Assembly (NCBI RefSeq): GCF_030066995.1
Contig: NZ_JASJAP010000007.1
Location: 62,001-126,000, forward strand
Direction: 5' to 3'
Source of the DNA: Erythrobacter sp.
GTDB taxonomy: Bacteria; Pseudomonadota; Alphaproteobacteria; Sphingomonadales; Sphingomonadaceae
DNA: 64,000 bases
The notes under the pieces are model-generated. The model was not told the origin of the DNA and searched no databases. It was given only the letters and a program-made list of their open reading frames with translations. The position numbers were made by a program, and so were the translations under genes. Every line of letters starts with the position of its first letter. The first letter of the stretch is position 1. Below, piece after piece: positions 47,546-60,508 of the stretch.

Positions 47546-47740
47546 GCACCGGTAACGAGAATGCGGTGGGCCTTCTCGCGTCAACGCGAAAGGCGAATCC
47601 GCAGCTGTCCCCGCAACTGTAAGCGGCGAGTCGTCGGCTCGCGCCCCTCAACCGGGGCAGCCACTGAGCGATGCGCTTGGGAAGGTGAGCCGATAGCGAC
47701 GACCCGCAAGCCAGGAGACCGACCGGCGCGGGTCGCTTGT
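47546..47740 (+). promoter_or_regulatory. Cobalamin (B12) riboswitch
   Basis: The family core is clear: GAATCCGCAGCTGTCCCCGC then AACTGTAA (about 47595-47622), GCCACTG (47660-47666), TTGGGAAGG (about 47678-47686) and AGCCAGGAGACC (47709-47720), the B12 box region. It lies 120 bases before a TonB-dependent receptor gene, the usual target; adenosylcobalamin binding would switch the receptor off. No clear terminator follows, so control is probably at translation initiation. Boundaries are approximate. Confidence 0.95.
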
Positions 47741-47861
47741 TGCCCCTCTCAGGGATTGAAGAGGCGCGAAAAAGGATTTCGTTTCGAGCGACGATTTTGG
47801 TGGCTGCGCGGGGGCGTTCCTCGCGCGGTGTCACTTCGTTTGCTCGAAAGGGAACCGACAC

Positions 47862-51988
<4,127 letters not shown>

Positions 51989-51989
<1 letters not shown>

Positions 51990-52918
51990 TGAGCTCGGGC
52001 AATAGCCGCGTGAAAACCCTGGCGATAACCGGAGCGACCGGTTTTGTCGGGTCGGCCACGCTCGACGCGGCGCTGACCCAAGGCTTCGCGGTGCGCGCGC
52101 TAACCCGGCGCGATCAGCCCGCGCATGAGTGTGTCACCTGGGTCAAAGGAACCCTCGAGGATACCGACGCGCTCGGCTCGATGGTGGATGGGGCGGACGC
52201 CGTCATCCATATTGCCGGGCTGACCAACACGCCTGACCCCGCTGAGTTTGAAACCGCGAACGTCGCCGGAACCGCGAACGTTATCGCCGCGATGGAAGGG
52301 ACGCGCGCAAAGCGGCTTGTCTTTGTATCTTCGCTTTCGGCACGCGAGCCAGCCCTTTCGCAATACGGCGCCTCCAAGCATCGCGCAGAACAGCTGGTGG
52401 CCGAAAGCGGCCTTGACTGGACTACGGTGCGCCCGCCCGCCGTCTACGGGCCGCGCGATGTCGACATCTTCGAGTTGTTTCGCTCGGCCAAACTGGGCCT
52501 CGTTCCCCTGCCGCCCGGCGGTGGCACCTCGCTGATCCACGTGACCGATCTTGCGGAACTGCTCGTTGCGCTGGCGACAAGGCGCCGACTCAAGGTCGTC
52601 TACGAGCCCGATGACGGACGCCAGGGCGGGTGGAGCCACAAGGAGATGGCGCAGGCTATTGGGCGCGCGGTCGGGCGCAGATCGGTCTTTGCGCCCAACC
52701 TTCCGGCAGGACTGCTCGGGCTGGCGGCGGGTTTGGATCGCATGGTGCGCGGCGATCGAGCCAAGCTCACCGCGGACCGCGTCGGCTATATGTGCCACCC
52801 CAACTGGATAGCGCGCTTCGATCGCGCGGTGCCCAAAGACATCTGGGAGCCGAAGATCGAAAGCGAGGCGGGGCTAAAGGCGACGGCGGATTGGTACAAG
52901 CGTGAAGGCTGGCTCTGA
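51989..52918 (+). CDS. NAD-dependent epimerase/dehydratase family protein
   Basis: A 309-residue extended SDR. The NAD motif is TGATGFVGSATL (about 15-26), followed by HIAGLTNTPDP, VSSLSAREPALSQYGASKHRAE containing the Tyr-x3-Lys pair (YGASK), and RPPAVYGPRDVD. Third gene of the obgE-proB operon, translationally coupled. Substrate unknown; sugar-nucleotide or quinone-linked roles are both found in the family. Confidence 0.88.
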
Positions 52919-53491
52919 TTACATCGAGAGCGGGGCGGTGCAGTCGCTGCCATAGGCTTCCTTGTAGGGCTTGCCCCAGCATTTCGCGAAGCCTTCGAGC
53001 ACATTGAGATTGGGCGGCCAGCGCATCTTGATCACGGTGCCATCGGGCCGGGTAAAGCTGTTATTTTCGGGTTCGGGAACGCCTTTGAGCCGTTCAATCG
53101 CCGCATCGAGCGCGCCGCGATCTCGTTCAAGAAAGGCGATGGTGCCATCAACATATTGGTTCCACCCGAAATCGGCGTCGTCATCGGCGGATTTGTAGGT
53201 CAGCTTGAACAAGGCGATCGCCTGTTGGGTCTGGCCAGCATAAGCGCGCATCTGCCCCTCGTGCCAGTACAGGATCGTGCTGTGATCGCGCTTCTCATAA
53301 CGCCATTCGCGAATGAGTTCCGCCGTCGCTTCCTCGCAGCCCTCAATCTGTCCGAGCGGTCGCCAGCCGCCGTTCATATCCTGATCAAAGTCGTCACGAT
53401 CCAGCGCGAGCATGGCTTCGAGATCGTATGAGCAGTCGGGCCGATACGCCGTGTCAGGCTGAGCGAGAGCGAGGAGAAGCGTTGCGATCAT
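52919..53491 (-). CDS. Hypothetical exported protein
   Basis: A 190-residue protein with a short hydrophobic start (MIATLLLALAQ) that may be a signal peptide cut near ALA|Q. The mature part is acidic (LALDRDDFDQDMNGGWRPLGQ) and helical, with a TPR-like stretch (YAGQTQQAIALFKLTYKSA, TIAFLERDRGALDAAIERL) and cysteines at both ends. The longer frame to 53737 overlaps the divergent gene and is rejected. No known family. Confidence 0.7.
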   Translation of the reverse strand: MIATLLLALAQPDTAYRPDCSYDLEAMLALDRDDFDQDMNGGWRPLGQIEGCEEATAELIREWRYEKRDHSTILYWHEGQMRAYAGQTQQAIALFKLTYKSADDDADFGWNQYVDGTIAFLERDRGALDAAIERLKGVPEPENNSFTRPDGTVIKMRWPPNLNVLEGFAKCWGKPYKEAYGSDCTAPLSM

Positions 53492-53566
53492 GCCAGGCAG
53501 GATATCGCTCGACACAAGGCTCGCAAGCCCGCTAACCAAGGCGGGGTCGGAATAAGGGGAAGTCGC

Positions 53567-53983
53567 GTGCGTTTCTTGAGCCCATTGGTCGTTTCGATGA
53601 GCGTTATCGCGTGCTCGGCTCCGAACGGCGACGAGCCGCCCGATCACGAGTACGGCCCGTTTTCCCCGGCGCCCCGATTGGCGGCTGATGGCGGACCGCC
53701 TCACGGCCTGTTCGAAGTGACCGCGCCCGATGGCCAAGTCTACCGCGAGAATGTCCGGGAGGACGGCACCTTTTCAAGCACTTCGTTTGATGGGGAAGTG
53801 GTGCACGGCACATGGGAGATGCGCGGGGAAGGCGTGTTCTGTTCGAAGCCTAGCGGAGCTCCGGACCATGTATGGAGATGTAAGGACGAGGTGGTGACCC
53901 AGGACGGCGTGTGGACCTCGACCGAGATGGATGGCGGCGAAGTCTCGACCGTGTTGCGGCTTGAGTCCGGCTCAGCGCCCTAG
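53567..53983 (+). CDS. Small hypothetical lipoprotein
   Basis: A 138-residue protein with signal and lipobox VIAC (Cys16). The mature part has ADGGPPHGLFEVTAPDGQVYREN and GTFSSTSFDGEVVHGTWEMRG, a beta-rich pattern, and two cysteines (FCSKPS, WRCKDE) that could form a disulfide. Starts at GTG 53567. It diverges from the exported protein at 53491 and converges with cysH, overlapping by 4 bases. Function unknown. Confidence 0.7.
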   Translation: MRFLSPLVVSMSVIACSAPNGDEPPDHEYGPFSPAPRLAADGGPPHGLFEVTAPDGQVYRENVREDGTFSSTSFDGEVVHGTWEMRGEGVFCSKPSGAPDHVWRCKDEVVTQDGVWTSTEMDGGEVSTVLRLESGSAP

Positions 53984-54762
53984 AGAAACGGTTCCTCGCC
54001 GGGCTTGTGAATGCCGCATTCGGTCTTGTCCCAGCCAGCCCAGCGCCCTGAGCGCGCGTCTTCGCCCTCGGCAACCTTGTTGGTGCACGGCGCGCAGCCG
54101 ATGGAGGGATAGCCTTGAGCCACCAGCGGATGACGCGGCAGTTCGTGCTTCTCGAAGTACGCCGCGATGTCGTCGGCGCTCCAGTCGATCAGCGGGTTGA
54201 TCTTCAGGCGGCCTTGCGCATCGGAGGTGTCGATTTCGAAACGCGGCAGGCTTGCTCGTGTGCTCGACTGGAACGCCTTGCGGCCCGTGAAGCTCGCGTC
54301 GTAATCGATCAACGCCTTGGCCAGCGGTTTTACCTTGCGGATCGCGCAGCAGCCATCGGGATCGTATGACCAGCGCAGACCGCTTTCATCCTTGGCGGCA
54401 AGCTCGGCTTCGTCAGGCGTCAGAACGATCAGGTGGGTGAGACCGATTCTCTCGACAAGAGCATCGCGATAGGCGAGCGTCTCATCGAAGTGTTTGCCGG
54501 TGTCTAGGAAAAGCACGGGCAGGTTCTGGTCAATCCGGGCCAGAAGGTGCAGCAACACCGCGCTTTCCGCGCCAAAGCTGGAGACCGCCGCGACGTCCCC
54601 TGCGAGGCTGTCCTTGATCACCGCTTCGAGCATCTCTTCGGTCGAAGAGCCGCGGAACATGCGGTTGAGGCGCACCGCGTCATGGTCCGTAAACCGCGGA
54701 GCGACGTCCAGCCGGTCAATGGTGTGATCGGCGAGGTTACTGGTCTTGGCGGGCTTAGTCAT
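53980..54762 (-). CDS. cysH: Assimilatory APS reductase
   Basis: A 260-residue thiol-dependent reductase releasing sulfite. The cluster cysteines Cys138-Cys139 (GCCAIRKV) and Cys223, Cys226 (CAPC) mark the [4Fe-4S] APS-reductase type rather than PAPS reductase. The catalytic Cys249 lies in TECGIH. P-loop-like SSFGAESAVLL is near residue 61. Start at ATG 54762, overlapping DUF934 by 8 bases. Last gene of the sulfur operon. Confidence 0.95.
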   Translation of the reverse strand: MTKPAKTSNLADHTIDRLDVAPRFTDHDAVRLNRMFRGSSTEEMLEAVIKDSLAGDVAAVSSFGAESAVLLHLLARIDQNLPVLFLDTGKHFDETLAYRDALVERIGLTHLIVLTPDEAELAAKDESGLRWSYDPDGCCAIRKVKPLAKALIDYDASFTGRKAFQSSTRASLPRFEIDTSDAQGRLKINPLIDWSADDIAAYFEKHELPRHPLVAQGYPSIGCAPCTNKVAEGEDARSGRWAGWDKTECGIHKPGEEPFL

Positions 54763-55219
54763 GGCGCAGTTCCGCGATCGTCTTGCGCCGCCCGCCGCTG
54801 GTATCGTCGGCGCGCTGATAGACGTTTCCCCAGGTGGCAAAGGCGCGAGCCGCGTCCTCTTCATCGAGTGGTTTGTCCGGGGCAAAAGCGTCGAACCCGC
54901 AGCGGCGCATGTGGCTAAGCTGGTCGATCAGCACGTCGCCCACTGCGCGTAATTCGCCCGTGTAGCCCGCCTCGCGCAGGATGCGGGCGGCTGAATAGCC
55001 ACGTCCGTCGGCAAAGCCGGGGAAGTTGACCTCGACGAGCGCCAGCCGGTCAAGAAACGGCAAGAGGACGCGCGCGTCGTCGCCCGGTTCTATGCGGACG
55101 GCGGTCGCGTTGGTTTGATCGCAGCACGAATCCACCGTCACGGTCGCGTGATCAGCCACTTCGTCCTCGCGGAAACGGAACTGGACCTCGTCTGGCGAGG
55201 TGCCGAGGGGATTATCCAT
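54755..55219 (-). CDS. DUF934 family protein
   Basis: A 154-residue member of DUF934, nearly always found between cysI and cysH in proteobacteria and thought to assist sulfite reduction. Recognised by LVEVNFPGFADGRGYSAARILREAGYTGELRAVGDVL (in parts) and QLSHMRRCGFDAF. Start ATG 55219, overlapping cysI by 8 bases. Confidence 0.9.
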   Translation of the reverse strand: MDNPLGTSPDEVQFRFREDEVADHATVTVDSCCDQTNATAVRIEPGDDARVLLPFLDRLALVEVNFPGFADGRGYSAARILREAGYTGELRAVGDVLIDQLSHMRRCGFDAFAPDKPLDEEDAARAFATWGNVYQRADDTSGGRRKTIAELRHD

Positions 55220-56843
55220 AAAGCGCCTCCTTGAACGGCTCCATGCCGATCCGGCGATAGGTGTCGAGGAAGCGCTCCTCGCCTTCTTTGCGCGCCAGAT
55301 AGACATCTGTGACTTTCTCGACTGCCTCGATCACGCCGTCTTCGGTAAAGCCGGGTCCGGTAATCTTGGCGAGGGAGACGTCTTCGGCTTCCGATCCGCC
55401 GAGTGAAAGCTGATAATTCTCAACGCCCTTCTTATCGACGCCGAGGATCCCGATGTGACCGGCGTGGTGGTGCCCGCACGCGTTGATGCAGCCGGAGATC
55501 TTCAGCTTCAATTCGCCCAGTTTCTCGGTCTTGCCGCTCGCGTCGAACGCTTCCGAAATGCGCTGAGCAAGCGGGATCGAACGCGCGTTGGCGAGCGCGC
55601 AATAGTCAAGGCCCGGACACGCGATCATGTCTTCGATTGTGTCCATGTTGGGAGCGCCGAGCCCGGCGGCGTCGAGCTCTGACCAGAGCGCGGGCAGATT
55701 GACGATCTGCACATGCGGCAGGACCACGTTCTGCGTGTGCATGATGCGGATTTCATCGAAGCTGTACCGCTTGGCGAGCTGCGCCATCAGCCGCATCTGC
55801 TCGCCGGTCGCATCGCCTGGAATACCGCCCACGGGCTTGAGCGAGATGACGGCGGACACATAGCTGTCGTGCTTGTGGCGGTGTGTGTTGCGGTCCACCC
55901 AGAGCGCAAAGTCCGGGTCTGACCGGTCCACTGTCTTGGGGCCGTACTCGAACGTTGGATCAGCGAAATGTTCGGCGATCCGCGCCAGCTCTTCGCGCGG
56001 CGGTTCCACGCCAATGTCGAGCATGTGCGCGAATTCTTCTTCGACCTGGCGCGTGTATTCCTCCTTGCCCAGTTCGTGAACGAGGATCTTGATGCGCGCC
56101 TTGTACTTGTTGTCGCGCCGACCGTAGCGGTTGTAGACGCGCAGGCAGGCCTCGGCGTAAGTGATGAGCTGATCGAGCGGTACGAAATTGCGGATCATCG
56201 GCGCGATCATCGGAGTGCGGCCCATCCCGCCACCGACGAAGAACCGCGCGCCGATCTCCCCCGCCTCATTCTTGACGATCTGAATGCCGATATCGTGCAG
56301 CCGCATGGCCGCACGATCGCGCTCGCTCGCGATCACGCAGATCTTGAACTTGCGCGGCAGGTAGGTGAATTCGGGGTGGAAGCTCGACCACTGCCGCAGC
56401 AGCTCAGCGTAGGGGCGCGGATCAACCAGTTCATCGAAAGTGGCGCCCGCAAAGTGGTCGCTTGAAATGTTGCGGATGCAGTTTCCGCTGGTCTGGATTG
56501 CGTGCATCTCGACCTTGGCGAGATCGGCGAGAATGTCGGCCGCGTCTTCGAGTTTGATCCAATTGTACTGGATGTTCTGGCGCGTGGTGAAATGGCCGTA
56601 TCCGCGATCGTACTTGTCCGCGATATCGCCCAGCGCCGTCATCTGGCGCGAATTCAGCGTGCCATAGGGGATCGCGACGCGCAGCATGTAGGCGTGGAGC
56701 TGCAGGTAGAGGCCGTTCATCAGCCGCAGCGGCTTGAACTGGTCCTCGGTCAGCTTGCCTTCGAGGCGGCGGCGCGCCTGATCGCGAAATTCCTCAACGC
56801 GCGCGTCCACCATCGCCTGGTCGTATTGGTCGTATTGGTACAT
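55212..56843 (-). CDS. cysI: Sulfite reductase hemoprotein (nitrite/sulfite reductase)
   Basis: A 543-residue siroheme and [4Fe-4S] enzyme reducing sulfite to sulfide. The cluster/siroheme motifs are CPGLDYCALA and KISGCINACGHHHAGHIG. RQNIQYNWIKLED and QTSGNCIRNISSD bind substrate and siroheme. It is of the ferredoxin-type or CysI type; no flavoprotein CysJ is nearby, so electrons may come from ferredoxin. ATG 56843 chosen; the longer frame enters the repeat region. Confidence 0.95.
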   Translation of the reverse strand: MYQYDQYDQAMVDARVEEFRDQARRRLEGKLTEDQFKPLRLMNGLYLQLHAYMLRVAIPYGTLNSRQMTALGDIADKYDRGYGHFTTRQNIQYNWIKLEDAADILADLAKVEMHAIQTSGNCIRNISSDHFAGATFDELVDPRPYAELLRQWSSFHPEFTYLPRKFKICVIASERDRAAMRLHDIGIQIVKNEAGEIGARFFVGGGMGRTPMIAPMIRNFVPLDQLITYAEACLRVYNRYGRRDNKYKARIKILVHELGKEEYTRQVEEEFAHMLDIGVEPPREELARIAEHFADPTFEYGPKTVDRSDPDFALWVDRNTHRHKHDSYVSAVISLKPVGGIPGDATGEQMRLMAQLAKRYSFDEIRIMHTQNVVLPHVQIVNLPALWSELDAAGLGAPNMDTIEDMIACPGLDYCALANARSIPLAQRISEAFDASGKTEKLGELKLKISGCINACGHHHAGHIGILGVDKKGVENYQLSLGGSEAEDVSLAKITGPGFTEDGVIEAVEKVTDVYLARKEGEERFLDTYRRIGMEPFKEALYG

Positions 56844-56862
56844 TATCAGACTTCCTGATGCC

Positions 56863-57015
56863 GTTCGCCCTGAGCCTGTCGAAGCCTGTCCTGAGCGTCT
56901 GCCTTTGGCAGGCAGACGAAGGGGGTAGATTCGAGCGCAGTCGAGAACCCCTCCAGACAAACGGCTCTCGGCTTCGCTCGAGCTAGTCCCTCGACTTCGC
57001 TCGGGACGAACAGGA
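56863..57015. repeat. REP-like palindromic repeat cluster
   Basis: The cysI-DUF2849 gap (56844-57030) contains four copies of a core GAGCnnnGYCGARRR, two in each orientation: 56872-56884, 56933-56947, 56965-56979 and 56988-57002. Outer copies extend to GTTCGCCCTGAGCCTGTCGA and its mirrored GTTCGTCCCGAGCGAAGTCG form, a repeat type common in sphingomonad and xanthomonad intergenic DNA. A separate 8-bp stem, GTCTGCCT/AGGCAGAC (56897-56904, 56910-56917), lies inside. Confidence 0.75.
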
Positions 57016-57030
57016 TTGAAAAGTTATCCA

Positions 57031-57330
57031 TCAAATCACCCAATCGAGCGCTGCGGGGTCTTTGGGTCTGAGCGTAAGGTCGGGACGCACCGTGGGGCCA
57101 AGGGCGCGCACGCGGTCCTTGATGTGCGCCGGGCGCACACTGCCATCGTCCTCGCGGGTCGCCTCGATTATGTAGGGCACGTTCACGCGGCGCGCGGCCT
57201 CTTCGGTGGCGAGGATCTCTTCGCCGTGTTCGCCAACGTCGGCCGCGTCATCGAGGTGGCGCGACCAGCCATTGCCGGTCCACCAGATCACATCGCCGGT
57301 CTTGAGGTCGTTTCCGGTCAGGATTTTCAT
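57031..57330 (-). CDS. DUF2849 family protein
   Basis: A 99-residue protein (MKILTGNDLKTGDVIWWTGNGW, in parts, and VPYIIEATREDDGSVRPAHIKDR) of DUF2849, typically encoded between the siroheme methyltransferase and cysI in alphaproteobacteria. Likely a sulfite-reduction accessory; mechanism unknown. ATGA overlap with the cobA stop. Confidence 0.88.
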   Translation of the reverse strand: MKILTGNDLKTGDVIWWTGNGWSRHLDDAADVGEHGEEILATEEAARRVNVPYIIEATREDDGSVRPAHIKDRVRALGPTVRPDLTLRPKDPAALDWVI

Positions 57331-58085
57331 TGCGCGGCCTCCACCGCAGTGTGAGCGAGGGTCCGATCATCGCGCGCGGTGACATCGCCGATGACGATGA
57401 GCGCGGGCGAGCGAATCTCGTGGCGCTCGATCAGATCGGGCAGCGCGGCGAGCGGCCCGCGAACCACGCGCATTTCGGCGCGCGCTGCGTTCTCGATCAC
57501 CGCGACGGGGACATCGGGGGCGAGGCCATCGGCCATCAGCTTCTCGGCAATCTGCGGGGCGGTCTTGACGCCCATATAGATAACCAGCGTGCGGCCCTTG
57601 CCGGCGAGGCCCGACCAGTCCTGATCGGAAAGTCCTTTGCATTGCCCGGCCACGAAGCTGACGATGCTGGACGCCTCGCGGTGCGTGAGCGCGATCTGCG
57701 TTGCCGCCGCCGCTCCATTTGCAGCGGAAATGCCGGGCACAACCTCGACCGGTACGCCGGCCGCGCGCGCGTCTTCAGCCTCCTCGCCGCCGCGCCCGAA
57801 GATCAATGGATCTCCGCCCTTGAGGCGCAAGACATCGCGGCCCGCTTGCGCTTCGCGGATCAGCAGGGCGTTGATATCGTCCTGCGGCAGAGTGTGGCGC
57901 GCGCGTTTCTTTGCGACCGAGATCCGCACCGCGGAGGCCGGGGCCAGGGCGAGAATTTCCGCGCTCACCAGCCCGTCATGCACCAGCACCTCGGCGCGTT
58001 CGATGAGGCGCGCTGCGCGAAGCGTCAAAAGGTCGGGATCGCCGGGGCCTGCGCCGACTAGATAAATGGTTCCAGTGCTGCTCAT
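57327..58085 (-). CDS. cobA: Uroporphyrinogen-III C-methyltransferase
   Basis: A 252-residue SUMT making precorrin-2 for siroheme (and cobalamin). SAM-dependent tetrapyrrole methylase motifs: LVGAGPGDPDLLTLRA at the N-terminus and RLKGGDPLIFGRGGEE. Only the methyltransferase domain is present, without the CysG dehydrogenase/chelatase half. First gene of the siroheme/sulfite operon. ATG 58085 chosen over a longer frame. Confidence 0.95.
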   Translation of the reverse strand: MSSTGTIYLVGAGPGDPDLLTLRAARLIERAEVLVHDGLVSAEILALAPASAVRISVAKKRARHTLPQDDINALLIREAQAGRDVLRLKGGDPLIFGRGGEEAEDARAAGVPVEVVPGISAANGAAAATQIALTHREASSIVSFVAGQCKGLSDQDWSGLAGKGRTLVIYMGVKTAPQIAEKLMADGLAPDVPVAVIENAARAEMRVVRGPLAALPDLIERHEIRSPALIVIGDVTARDDRTLAHTAVEAAQ

Positions 58086-58184
58086 GGTGACCAAATGAGC
58101 GAGGCGCCCGGTTGGTGCCAGCGAGAATGGATTGGGGCGGCTCAAGCAAAGCTTTTGCCGTTCGGGCCGCATGGGCCGATCGGA

Positions 58185-59291
58185 TCAACCGACCTGCGTC
58201 TTCTTGCCTGCGCTTATCAACTCGATCAGGCGTTCCAGCTGGTCCGACTTGCGAAGGTGCAGATCGCTTTGCGGGAACGGGATCTCGATGTCGTTCTCCT
58301 GGAACAGCTCCCAGATGCGCATGTACACATCCGAGCGAATGTTCGCGAGGCCACCCTCCGGATCCTGAATCCAGAAGCGCACCTCGAAATTCACCGAATT
58401 GTCCCCGAATTCCATCACGTTGACCCGTGGCTTGGGATTTCTGAGCACGCGCGGCGTGTCATCGACCGCCTTGTAGAGCAGCTCGGTCACCAGTTTGAGG
58501 TCGCTGTCATAGGAGACCCCGACCGGCGCCTTCACCCGTACGTCCTTGGAGGAATAGGACCAGTTGACGACCTGATTGACCATGAGATTCTCATTCGGAA
58601 TCAGGTGCTCGGTCTGGTCACGGGTAATGACCGAGATCGCGCGAATGCCGATCTTGCGGATCTGGCCGACCGCTTCGTTGCCGGCCTGATCGGTGACCGA
58701 GATAACATCGCCCGGCTTGATGGACTTGTCGAGCAGCAGCAGAATGCCCGATATCAGGTTGCCGAAGGTCTTCTGCATACCGAAACCGACAGCAAGACCG
58801 AACGCGCCGCCGAAAAAGGCGAGGGCGGACAGATCGATCCCGATGAGGTCGACGGTGATGAAAAACGCGATCGTCCATATGACGATTGTTAAGATCTTCT
58901 CGGCCAGCAACGCCTGCGCGCCGTCGAAACGGCTCACATTGCGCATTGCCTTGCGCGCGACCCGCGTTGCAAACCACGCCGCGGTGATAACCAGAAGAAT
59001 GATCGCCATCACAAACAGAGCGTCGAATGCCGAAATGCGAAGCGAGCCAATGGTCACGGCGAACTCGTCCAGCGTCTTGACGAAAGCGCCCAGGGTTTCG
59101 CTCTGCTCGGCGAGCGCCTCCTTGGAGCCACCGGCCACTTCGATAACATCCTTGCGCGGCGCTTCTTCGGCCAACGCCCAGGCCTGGCCCGGACCGGCGG
59201 GTTCGGCGGGTGCCGTCCCCTCGGGAAGCGCCGCGTCCGCGCTCGTGCTTTCGGGCGACGGGGAGAGAGTGTCAGATGTCGCTGCGGTCAT
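58185..59291 (-). CDS. Small-conductance mechanosensitive channel (MscS family)
   Basis: A 368-residue MscS-type channel. A long Ala/Pro/Glu-rich N-terminus (about 90 residues) precedes membrane helices (ALFVMAIILLVITAAWFA, ILTIVIWTIAFFITVDLIGI) and the pore helix (ALAFFGGAFGLAVGFGMQKTFGN). The beta-domain has IKPGDVISVTD and the C-terminal domain FEVRFWIQDPEGG. It relieves osmotic pressure. Overlaps metC by 4 bases. Confidence 0.92.
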   Translation of the reverse strand: MTAATSDTLSPSPESTSADAALPEGTAPAEPAGPGQAWALAEEAPRKDVIEVAGGSKEALAEQSETLGAFVKTLDEFAVTIGSLRISAFDALFVMAIILLVITAAWFATRVARKAMRNVSRFDGAQALLAEKILTIVIWTIAFFITVDLIGIDLSALAFFGGAFGLAVGFGMQKTFGNLISGILLLLDKSIKPGDVISVTDQAGNEAVGQIRKIGIRAISVITRDQTEHLIPNENLMVNQVVNWSYSSKDVRVKAPVGVSYDSDLKLVTELLYKAVDDTPRVLRNPKPRVNVMEFGDNSVNFEVRFWIQDPEGGLANIRSDVYMRIWELFQENDIEIPFPQSDLHLRKSDQLERLIELISAGKKTQVG

Positions 59292-60508
59292 TTCGTATCC
59301 AGTGTCGCAAGCCCGCGCGCCAGGTCTGCGATCAGGTCCTCGGGGTCCTCTAGCCCGATCGATAGGCGAATGGCGCAGGCGTGGCCACCCTTGCGCGCGG
59401 TGGGAGATGGCATGGCTTCGCGATGCGCGTGCGGAGCGATCGGCAAAGCGAGGCTTTCATAGCCGCCCCAGGAATAGCCGATGCCAAAGCGCTCCAGGGC
59501 ATCCACCACCTTGCCCGACGCCTCAGGATCATCGCTTGCAAGAACGAAACTGAAAAGCCCGCACCCGCCCGTGAAGTCGCGCGCCCAGAGGGCGTGGGAC
59601 GGATCGCTTCGGCGCATCGGACACATCACGCGCGTTACTTGCGGCTGCGCGGCAAGCCAGTCGGCAATCTCGAGCGCGCTCGTCGTCGAGCGCTCAAGCC
59701 GCACACCCATGGTGCGCAGACCCCGCGCGGCCAAAGCGGCGTCATCGGGAGACACCACCTGTCCCAATTGATGCGACGTCCGCCGCAGCGCGCGATACCA
59801 TCGCTCGCCCGCACTGCACGATCCCATCATCAGGTCCGAATGCCCTCCGACGTGCTTGGAGAGGCTCATCATGACGATGTCGCAGCCCTTTTCGAGCGCG
59901 GCAAAACCCAGCGGGCTCGCCCAGGTGTTGTCCATCAGGCTCACCGCGCCCGCGTTGCGCGCGATCGCCGTCAACGCTGGGATGTCGCAGACCTCCATGC
60001 TGAGGCTTCCTGGGCTCTCGAGCCACACTGCGCGGGGCCTGTGCTCGGCCACCAGCCGCTCGAACGCGGCGATATCGAGCGGGTCGAAAAAGGCGTGCGT
60101 CATGCCCAGCCGTTTTAGCAGGCCAGTCGCCATCGAGCGCGAGGGATCGTAGGCGTTGTCGCTCATCAGCACGGTGTCGCCCGGCTTCAAAACTGCCAGC
60201 AGCGCGCCAGCGATCGCGGCGACTCCGCTGGGATAGAGCACCGTGCCGTGCGCGCCCGGCTCCATTTCGGTCAGCGCCTCGGCGAGCGACCACTGGGTTG
60301 GTGCCCCGCGTCGTCCGTAAAAGAATTCTCCGTCCCGGTCCGAGCCCGTGGCGGCCTTGCGCTGCGCTTCGCTCTCGTAAAGGTGTGTCGAGGCGCGCCA
60401 CACCGGCGTGTTGACGACGCGCCCGGTCCATTCCGCACGGCGCCCGGCGTGGGTCAGGCGGGTGGCGGGCGAAACGTCGTTACGGTCAGACCTGTCGTCA
60501 GAACTCAT
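59288..60508 (-). CDS. metC: Cystathionine beta-lyase
   Basis: A 406-residue Cys/Met-metabolism PLP enzyme. The PLP lysine is Lys218 in SLSKHVGGHSD; the cofactor-phosphate motif is YPSGVAAIAGALL and the substrate region EFFYGRRGAPTQ. MetC-like proteins split cystathionine to homocysteine; a Cys desulfhydrase role is also possible. Coupled to sseA and mscS by ATGA overlaps. Confidence 0.9.
   Translation of the reverse strand: MSSDDRSDRNDVSPATRLTHAGRRAEWTGRVVNTPVWRASTHLYESEAQRKAATGSDRDGEFFYGRRGAPTQWSLAEALTEMEPGAHGTVLYPSGVAAIAGALLAVLKPGDTVLMSDNAYDPSRSMATGLLKRLGMTHAFFDPLDIAAFERLVAEHRPRAVWLESPGSLSMEVCDIPALTAIARNAGAVSLMDNTWASPLGFAALEKGCDIVMMSLSKHVGGHSDLMMGSCSAGERWYRALRRTSHQLGQVVSPDDAALAARGLRTMGVRLERSTTSALEIADWLAAQPQVTRVMCPMRRSDPSHALWARDFTGGCGLFSFVLASDDPEASGKVVDALERFGIGYSWGGYESLALPIAPHAHREAMPSPTARKGGHACAIRLSIGLEDPEDLIADLARGLATLDTK

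Noticed and set aside
56897-56917. GTCTGCCT/AGGCAGAC hairpin as the terminator of DUF2849
   Set aside because: Although in the right place, it has no U-tract on the relevant strand and lies within the repeat cluster.
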